Position numbers and translations under genes: made by a program | In this document: piece by piece, positions 16,840 to 26,200 of the stretch | Layout of the letters: each line of letters starts with the position of its first letter | How positions within the stretch are numbered: the stretch's first letter is position 1 | NCBI RefSeq assembly: GCF_018130505.1 | Contig: NZ_JAFCKH010000001.1 | Coordinates: 310,001-374,000, forward strand | Length of the DNA: 64,000 nt | Origin: Bradyrhizobium tropiciagri | GTDB lineage: Bacteria; Pseudomonadota; Alphaproteobacteria; Rhizobiales; Xanthobacteraceae | Direction: 5' to 3' | The notes under the pieces: generated by a model | Told to the model about the DNA's origin: nothing | Database searches by the model: none | What the model saw: the letters and a program-made list of their open reading frames with translations, nothing else

Positions 16840-16851
16840 TGCCTATTTAGG
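16840..16851 (-). promoter_or_regulatory. Putative LuxR operator, copy 1 (TGCCTATTTAGG)
   Basis: A 12-base motif containing the dyad CCTA-TT-TAGG, located 86 bp upstream of the LuxR regulator start. It is identical to copy 2. The binding protein is inferred, most simply the adjacent LuxR regulator. Confidence 0.5.
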
Positions 16852-17206
16852 TTACCCCCGTCTACGGCCGCTTTACGTCGTGCCCGCAACGGCGACGCCG
16901 CGCATGCGAGCGACAGTGCCGGAGCAACGTCTTGCGATCACGAAAAACAGTATTCGTGGAGCACCGGGGTATCGCTGTCCCGCTGCGGCGGTACATTTGC
17001 ATGAACCAGCCGTAACTGCCGAGCTAGCAAAAGGATTTAGCTGCTACCGTTGCCGGACGCGCGAGGTCTTTTGCGGCAAGCAGCCGATCGTGGAACCCGG
17101 GCGCTATATCGTGGCACGACCAATCTTCCAATCGTCGAGTTCCCGGCGTGCGCACCGCGGGGCGGGTATCGGCGCGCGCGAGTTCCCGGACGCGCGCCGA
17201 TGCATG

Positions 17207-17218
17207 TGCCTATTTAGG
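17207..17218 (+). promoter_or_regulatory. Putative LuxR operator, copy 2 (TGCCTATTTAGG)
   Basis: The second identical copy, 74 bp upstream of the giant gene start codon. Here the dyad extends to GCCTA-TT-TAGGC. The distance is right for an activator site adjoining a -35 region. Confidence 0.5.
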
Positions 17219-17291
17219 CAATTTACCGCGCGAACGACGAAGTGCCATTCAACCAAAGGTTTTTTGAAATGCATATTTCCGGGAGCGATTC

Positions 17292-20200
17292 ATGTCGGTT
17301 GAGATCTTTGTTGCGAACGATGGCACCAACGGAACCGAATTGTGGGTAACCAACGGCACCGCTGCATCCACGGTTCTGCTGAAGGACATCATGCCCGGCG
17401 CGGGCAGCTCGGGAATCTCCAACCTGTTCTACTCGGGCAGCTACGTTTACTTCACCGCGGATGATGGCTTGGGTTCCGGCAGCCTGATCTGGAGAACCGA
17501 CGGAACCGCTGCTGGAACCATGAAGCTGTCGAGTTCGGTTAACGGCGGCAACGGCGGAAATTTCACACCGGTCGGCGGCAACATCTTCTTCACCGGCTCG
17601 GACTCCGTCCACGGATCGGGCCTCTTCACGATCAACGGCGAGACCGGCGCGATCGCGTTCGTATCGACGATCTCCGGCTATTCGCAGTTCAAGGCTGTCG
17701 GATCCAAACTGTTCTTCGTCGCCAGCGATGGCACCAACGGCTCGGAGCTGTGGAGCAGCGACGGCACAGATGCCGGTACGGCCGTCGTCAAGGACATCTA
17801 TCCGGGCGGCAACGACAGCAGCATCGGCAATCTCACTGTTGCCGGCAACAAGGTCTATTTCTCCGCCACCACGCCGAGCGGGGGCAATGAGCTCTGGGTG
17901 TCCGACGGCACCGCTGCGGGAACCGTCCAAGTCAAGGATATCAATTCGGGCGCCAACGGCTCGAACCCGAGTTCGTTCTTCGCTTTGGGATCGAGCGTCA
18001 TCTTCCAGGCCGACGACGGCATTCACGGCCGCCAGTACTGGATCTCGGACGGCACGGCCGCGGGCACCGCGCTCTATGCGTCGAATTTCACCGTCTTCCA
18101 GCAATTCGTCCTGAACGGCACGCTGTATTTCGGCGGCAGCGACAACCAGAGCGGCGTCGGGCACGGTTACGGCCTCTATGCCGCCACTCCCGGCGGGGTC
18201 ACCTATGTCAGCCCGAACGCGCCTTACGCGTTCGCCTACAACAGCTACCTGATCGGCGCGCCCGGAAGCCAGAAGGTCATCTTCAGCTCCAACAACGACA
18301 ACGCGAGCTACAGCTTCGACGGCACCAGCTTCGTCAAGATCGCCGATTTCCGCGTCGGCGACGGCGCCGTGTCCGGATCGCAGTTCTTCTTCGTCATCAA
18401 CGACGGCACGCATGGCAACGAACTCGGCGTCACCGACGGCACGCTGAACAGCGCGCATCGCGTCTCCGACATCAACCCGGGCAGCTACGATTCCAGTCCG
18501 CAGAACATCTCGCCGGTCGGCGGCGGCGTGGTCTTCACCGCGGTCGATGCCAATGGCGATCGGGAGCTGTATTTCTCCGACGGCACGGGCGCCGTGCCGG
18601 CCAAGAACGTCAACCCGACGGCAGATCTCAGCCCGTCGCTCGACTACGCCGCAAGCGGCGGCGATCACGCGACCGCGGGCGGCAAGATCTACTTCTCGGC
18701 ATCCGACAACGTGCACGGCCGCGAAGTCTGGGAATCCGACGGTACCGCGGCCGGCACGCATGAGGTCAATGACCTCATCGCCGGTGCCAGCGGTTCAAAT
18801 CCGAATGGCTTCGTTGCGGTCGGCGGCTACGTCTATTTCTTCGCGGATGAGGGCGACGGCGCAGGGCAGCAGCTCCACGTCATCGATCCGTCGACCGATG
18901 CCGAAACCAGGATTTCGGCGCATTTCAGCTTCTACCAGAAGTTCGTTCTCAACGGCACGCTGTATTACGGCGCCGACGACAATGCCGGTCATGGCTACAG
19001 CCTCTGGCAGGCGTCGCCGAGCGGACTCAGCTATGTCGGCACCACCGTGCCGTATGCCTTCGGCTACAACACTTATCTGCTCGGCTCGCCGGGCAGTCAG
19101 ACCGCGCTCTTCAATTCCCACAACGACAACGCGACCTACAGCTTCGACGGCACCAGTTTCGTCAAGGTCGCCGATTTCCGCGTCGGAGACGGCACGGTGT
19201 CGGGGTCGCAATTCTTCTTCGTCATGAATGACGGAACGCATGGCAACGAGCTCGGCGTCACCGACGGCACGCAGAACAGCGCGCATCGCGTCTCCGACGT
19301 CAACCCGGGCGTCTATGACTCCAACCCGGACAGCCTCACGGCGGTTGCGGGTGGGGTGGTGTTCCTCGCCACCAACGATAATGGGGATCGCGAACTCTAT
19401 TTCTCGAACGGCACTACGACGACGCCGGCAGCCAACATCAACGCCACGCAGAACCCGAGCGCGTCGCTCGACTATGCTGCCGGCGGAGCGGATCACGCCA
19501 CCGCGAACGGCAAGACCTATTTCTCGGCGTCGGACAATGTGCATGGCCGTGAAGTCTGGGAGTCCGACGGCACCCTTGCCGGCACCAGGGAGGTCAACGA
19601 CCTCGTCACCGGCGGCTCCGGTTCGAACCCCACTGGTTTCGTTGCGGCCGGCGGCTATGTGTATTTCTTTACCGACGAAGGTGACGGGGCGGGGGCGCAA
19701 CTCCACGTCATCGATCCGTCGACCGATGCCGAGACACGGATTTCGGCGCACTTCAGCTTCTACCAGAAGTTCGTTCTCAACGGCACGCTGTACTACGGCG
19801 CCGACGACAATGCCGGCCATGGCTACAGCCTCTGGAAGGCGTCGCCGAGCGGGCTCGCCTATGTCGGCACGACGGTGCCGTATGCGTTCGGCTACAGCGC
19901 CGCCCTGATCGGATCGCCGGGCAGCCAGACTGCGATCTTCAATTCCCACAACGACAATACGACCTGGAGCTTCGACGGCACCAATTTCATCAAGGTCGCG
20001 GATTTTCGGGTCGGCGACGTCACGGTATCGGGCTCGCAGTTCTTCTACGTCATCAACGACGGCACGCATGGCAACGAGCTCGGCGTCGGCGATGCGACGC
20101 TGAACAGCGCGCATATGGTCGGCGACCTCAATCCCGGCGGCTACAATTCCGATCCCCAGAGCATCACGCCGGTGGCGGGCGGCGTCGTCTTCACCGCCGA

Positions 20201-23200
20201 CAGCGGCAACGGAGACCGCGAGCTCTATTTCTCGAACGGTTCGACCGTTACCCTCGCCAAGAACATCAACGCGACGCAAAACCCCGGCGCGTCGCTCGAC
20301 TATGCCGCTGGTGGCCTGGACCATGCCACGGTCGGCGGCAAGACCTACTTCTCCGCATCCGACGGCGTTCACGGCCGCGAGCTGTGGGAGACCGACGGCA
20401 CGCTCCAGAACACCCGTCAGGTCACCGACCAGAATGTCGGCGCCAACGGCTCGAACCCGGTTGGCCTGATCACCGCCGGCGGCAAGCTGTATTTCCTCGC
20501 CGACGACGGCGACGGCACTGGCCAGCAGCTGCACGTCGTCGATCCCGCGACGGACACCGAGACGCGGATCTCGACCGGCTTCTCGTTCTATCAAAAATTC
20601 GTTCTCAACGGCATGCTCTACTACGGGGCAAGCGACAACCAGGGTGGCGTCGGTCACGGCTACGGCCTCTGGCAGGCGTCGCCGAGCGGCCTGACCTATG
20701 TCAGCCCGAATGCGCCCTATGCCTTTGGCTTTGACAGCTACCAGGTTGGCTCAAGCATCATCTTCAGCTCCCACAACGACAACGCCAGTTACAGCTTCGA
20801 CGGCACGACCTTCACCAAGATTGCCGACTTCAGGGTCGGTTCCGGCACGGTATCGGGCTCAAAATTCTTCTTCGTGATGAACGACGGGACGCATGGCAAC
20901 GAGCTCGGCGTCACCGACGGCACGGCAAACAGCGCGCATCAGATCTCCGATCTCAACTCCGGCGATAACGGCTCCGATCCCTCGAACATGCTCGCGGTCA
21001 ACGGCGGCGTGCTGTTCGTCGCCAATGACGGAACGCACGGGCGCGAGCTGTTCTTCAGCAATGGAACGAGCTCGACGCCGGTTAGCGACATCTTCGAAGG
21101 CAGCACCGACGCCAACATCCAGAATCTCACCACGGTCGGCAGCAAGGTGTTCTTCTCGGCGAGCGATTTCTCGTCGAGCAGCGGCACCGGCCATGGCCAG
21201 GAATTGTGGGTTTACGATTCGGCCGGCGGGACGGCATCGCTGGTCAAGGACGTCATTTCCGGCACTGGCAGCTTCAATCCGTCCAACTTCTATTCGCTCG
21301 GCGGAAAGTTCTATTTCACGGGTGACGACGGCGTTCATGGCAATCAGCTCTGGACCTCGGATGGGACCAGCGGCGGCACGGTTCCGGTCACGACCGCGAC
21401 GCTGGGCGGCAGCCCGGGCACTTTCTTTCAGATCGATGACGATCACCTCGCGTTCCGCAGTCACGATTCGACCAACGGCGATACGCTCTACATCCTCCAA
21501 GGCAGTACCGGGACGCTGACCAACGTACCGTCGCCGGTGCCGAACTATCTGACCTTCAACTACGGCGTCATCAACGGGCACTTCTCGTTCATGGCCAGTG
21601 ACGGCACCAACGGCAACGAGCTCTATGTCTTCGACGGCACCAACACCGTTCGCGTCACCGACGTCGGCACGCCGAATTCGTCGAACATCGCCAATCTGAC
21701 CTACTGGAACGGCAAGGCCTATTTCACCGCCAACGACGGCACCGGCACGATCGGGACCGAGCTTTACGTCTCCGACGGCACGTCTGCCGGCACCAATTTG
21801 CTGAAGGACATCCATCCGGGCAGCGCCGACGGCGGCATCAACAGCCTGATGATGGTCGGCGGCCATCTCTATTTCGGCGCCGACGACGGCAACGGCCCGC
21901 TGCTCTGGACCACCGACGGCACCACCGCCGGAACGCATGCGGTCACGACGCCGACGCTGGGCGGCAGCACCGGGACCTACTTCCAGGTCGACGCCGATCA
22001 TCTGGCGTTCCGCAGCCACGATTCGACCAACGGCGATGCGCTCTACATCCTCGACGGCACCACCGGCACGCTGACCAATGTGCCGTCGCCGGTGCCGAAC
22101 TATTTGACGTTCAACTACGGCGTGATCAACGGCCACTTCTCGTTCATGGCCAATGACGGCACCAACGGCAACGAGCTCTACGTCTTCGACGGCACCAACA
22201 CCGTTCGCGTCACCGACGTCGGCACGCCGAATTCGTCGAACATCGCCAATCTGACCTACTGGAACGGCAAAGCCTATTTCACCGCCAACGACGGCACCGG
22301 CACGATCGGGACCGAGCTCTATGTCACCGACGGCACGCCCGGCGGCACGCAGCTGGTGAAGGACATCCATCCGGGCAGCGCGGACGGCGGCATCAGCAAT
22401 CTGATGGTGGTGGGCGGCCACCTCTATTTCAGCGCCGACGATGGCAACGGCCCGCTGCTCTGGACCACCGACGGCACCACCGCCGGAACGCATGCGGTCA
22501 CGACGCCGACGCTGGGCGGCAGCACCGGGACCTACTTCCAGGTCGACGCCGATCATCTCGCGTTCCGCAGCCACGATTCGACCAACGGCGATACGCTCTA
22601 CATCCTCGACGGCACCACCGGCACGTTGACCAATGTGCCGTCGCCGGTGCCGAACTATCTGACCTTCAACTACGGCGTCATCGACGGCCACTTCTCGTTC
22701 ATGGCCAATGACGGCACGAACGGCAACGAACTCTATGTGTTCGATGGCACCAACACGGTCCGTGTCACCGATACCGCTACGCCGAACAGCTCGAATGCCT
22801 CGAATTTCACCTTCCTCGCCAATGTCGCGCCTACCCTGACCGGGGCGACGGCAGGCCAGGCCACCGGCGACAAGAGCGCAATCGCGCCGTTCAGCGGCGT
22901 GACGATCGCCGACGCCGACACCCCGGCGCAGACCCAGACCGTGACGATCACGCTCGACGATGCCGGGAAGGGGGCGTTCACGGCCGCCTCGCTGACCAGC
23001 ACCGGCTTCGTTGCCGGCGGCGTGGCGGGCACCTACACCTTTAGCGGGACCGCCGTCGACGCGACGACGGCGATCCACGCGCTGTCGTTCCAGCCGACCG
23101 AGAACCGCAAGCCGGTGGGCGGCACCGAGACCGTGTACTTCACCGTGTCGGTCGACGATGGCGCAGGCGGCGCCGTCACCAACACCACGACCAGCGTGGT

Positions 23201-26200
23201 GGTGACCTCGGTCAACGATGCGCCGGCTCCGGTTGCGGACAGCAAGGCCGTCAACGAGGACGCCACCGCCTCCGCGGCATCGCGCGCGGCCGGTGTGCTC
23301 GGCAACGACAGCGATGTGGACGTCGTCACGACCGGCGCGTTCGTCACCGGGAATCTGATCGTCAATGGCGATGCCGAGGCCGGCGCCTCGGCGCACGACT
23401 TCAACACCGTGGTCGCGCCGCAGGGCTGGACCACGACATCCAATCTCAGCTCGGTTGATTATGGCTTGAGCGGCGGGCTGACGGCGCAGGCCGGCAGCGG
23501 TTCGCATTTTTTCGCGGGCGGTCCGGGCAACGCGCTCTCGACGGCGTCGCAGACCATCGACGTCAGCGGCTATGCCGCCGCAATCGACGGCGGCACCGTG
23601 TCGGCCAATCTCGGCGGATTGTTCGGCGGTTTTCAGACCCAGGACGACCATACCGACCTGAAGGCGGTGTTCCTTGACGCCGGCAACAACGTCATCGGGA
23701 CGAGCGGGGCGATCGGAGACGTTCTCTCCGGCGCCCGGGGCAACGTCACCGAACTGCTGTCGGCGTCGGGCAGCTTCGCGGTTCCGGTCGGAACGCGCGC
23801 GATCATGGTGGTGCTCACGGCGACGCAGAGCACGCCGGCCTACAATGACGGCTACGCCGACAACCTCTCGCTGACGCTGTCAGCGCCCGGCGACCATGAG
23901 ACCGCGACGCTGGTGGTCTCTGGGGCGCATTTCGGTGCGGCCGCCGATGCGGCGGTTCCGGCCAACGGATCCGCGCTCGCGGTGACCGGCACCTACGGTG
24001 TGCTCAACATCCACAAGGACGGCACCTACAGCTACACGCCGAACACGGCGGCGGCCGAAGCGCTGCCGTTGGGCACGCCGGCGACCGATACGTTCAGCTA
24101 CACGGTCGCGGACCCGAACGGCGCGACCACCGCGAGCACGCTGACCTTCAACATCACCGGCCAGAACGATACGCCCGTGGTGTCGGCGCCGCAGACCGAT
24201 GGCGCCCATGAGAACGACGCCGCGACCGGCTTCGACCTGCTGCGCACTGCCTCCGATGTCGATACCGGCGAAACCGCGACCTTGTCGGTGGCCAACGTCA
24301 CGTACGCCGTCGACGGCGGCGGTGCGTCCGCTACCGCGCCGACCGGCTTCAGCCTGTCCGGCCACACGCTGAACGTCGATCCGACCAGCACCGTGTTCGA
24401 TCATCTGGCGCTGAACGCCACCGAGACGGTGGTGGTGAGCTACGACGTCACCGACGTGCAGGGCGCAACGGTGCATCAGACCGATACGGTCGTGATCACC
24501 GGCGTCAACGATGCGCCGGTTGGGCAGAATGACACCGGGTCGGCGCTGGAGAAGGGCGGCGTCAACAATACCAGCGGCGGCAGCCAGGCCACCGGCAACG
24601 TGCTGGCCAACGATACCGATGTCGATAGCGGCGATACAAGGACGGTGTCGGCGGCGACGTCGGGCGCAAATCCGATCACGATCGGGACGCCGTCCGCGAC
24701 CGCGCATGGCAACATCACGCTGAGCGCCAACGGCACCTATACCTACGCGGTCAATGAGACCGACAGCGCGGTGCAGGCGCTGCGAACCGGCGCGGACACC
24801 ATCACCGACGTCGTCAACTACACGGTCATGGACAATCACGGCGCGACCGGCACGGCCACGCTGACGATCACGATCCAGGGCGCCAACGATGCCCCTGTTG
24901 CCGCCGCCGTCACCGGCTCGACGAACGAGAACACCGGCAATCCGACGACCGTGACGGCATCCTGGACCGACGTCGACTCGGGCGACACCCAGACCTTCAG
25001 CGTCGACACCACCGGCACGCTCGGCACCGTCGTCAACAACAATGACGGCACCTTCAGCTATGACCCGAACGGCAAGTTCGAGAGCCTGAAGGCCGGCGTC
25101 ACCGCGACCGACACCTTCCACTACACGGTGACCGACGCCGGAGGTCTCGCCTCGACGCAAACCGCGACCGTGACCATTCACGGCGAGAACGATGCGCCGG
25201 TCGCAGCCGCTATCACCGGCGCCGCGAACGAGGACACCGGCAACCCGGTCTCGCTGACCGCGTCCTGGACCGACATCGACGCGGGCGACACCCATACGTT
25301 CGGCGTCGACACCACCGGTACGCTCGGCACCGTCATCAGCCTTGGCAACGGCACCTTCAGCTACGACCCGAACGGCAAGTTCGAGAGCCTGAAGGCCGGC
25401 GCCACAGCGACCGACGTCTTCCACTACGCCGTGACCGACGGGTCCGGCGCGACCTCGACCCAGACCGCCACCGTGACGATCACCGGCCAGAACGACGCCC
25501 CGGTCGCGGCGGCGATCACCGGCTCGGCCAATGAGGACACCGGCAATCCGGTGACGCTGACGGCGTCCTGGACCGACGTTGACACCGGCGATACGCGTAG
25601 TTTCAGCGTCGATAGCACCGGCACGCTCGGCACCGTCGTCAACAACGGCGACGGCACCTTCAGCTACGACCCGAACGGCAAGTTCGAGACCTTGAAGGCC
25701 GGCGCCACCGCCACCGACGTCTTCCACTACACGGTGACCGACGGCTCGGGGGCGACCTCGACCCAGACGGGCACTGTGACGATCACCGGCCAGAACGACG
25801 CGCCGGTCGCAGCGGCGATCGCCGGCTCGGCCAACGAGAACACCGGCAACCCGGTGACGTTGACGGCGTCCTGGACCGACATCGACACCGGCGACGCCCA
25901 CACCTTCAGCGTCGACAGCACGGGAACGCTGGGCACGGTCGTCAACAACAACAACGGCACCTTCAGCTACAACCCGAACGGACAGTTCGAGCATCTGAAG
26001 GCCGGAGCGACCGCGACCGACGTCTTCCACTACACGGTGACCGACGGCTCGGGTGCGACCTCGACCCAGACCGCGACGGTCACGATCACCGGCGAGAACG
26101 ACACGCCGACGGCGGTCGCCGACACTACCGGAGGCGGCGAGAACCAGACGCTCGATATCGACGTCCTCGCCAACGACACCGATGTCGACGACAATCACAG

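Larger units (their letters stand above)
16755..17291. other. 537-bp divergent regulatory region
   Basis: No gene is supported here. The region separates the LuxR regulator (minus) from the giant adhesin-like gene (plus). It contains two copies of TGCCTATTTAGG (16840 and 17207), an imperfect CACGAA/TTCGTG inverted repeat at 16939-16958 and a GC-rich inverted repeat at 17171-17198 with 8-bp arms (GGCGCGCG/CGCGCGCC). G+C is lower near both ends, as expected for promoters. Confidence 0.6.
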
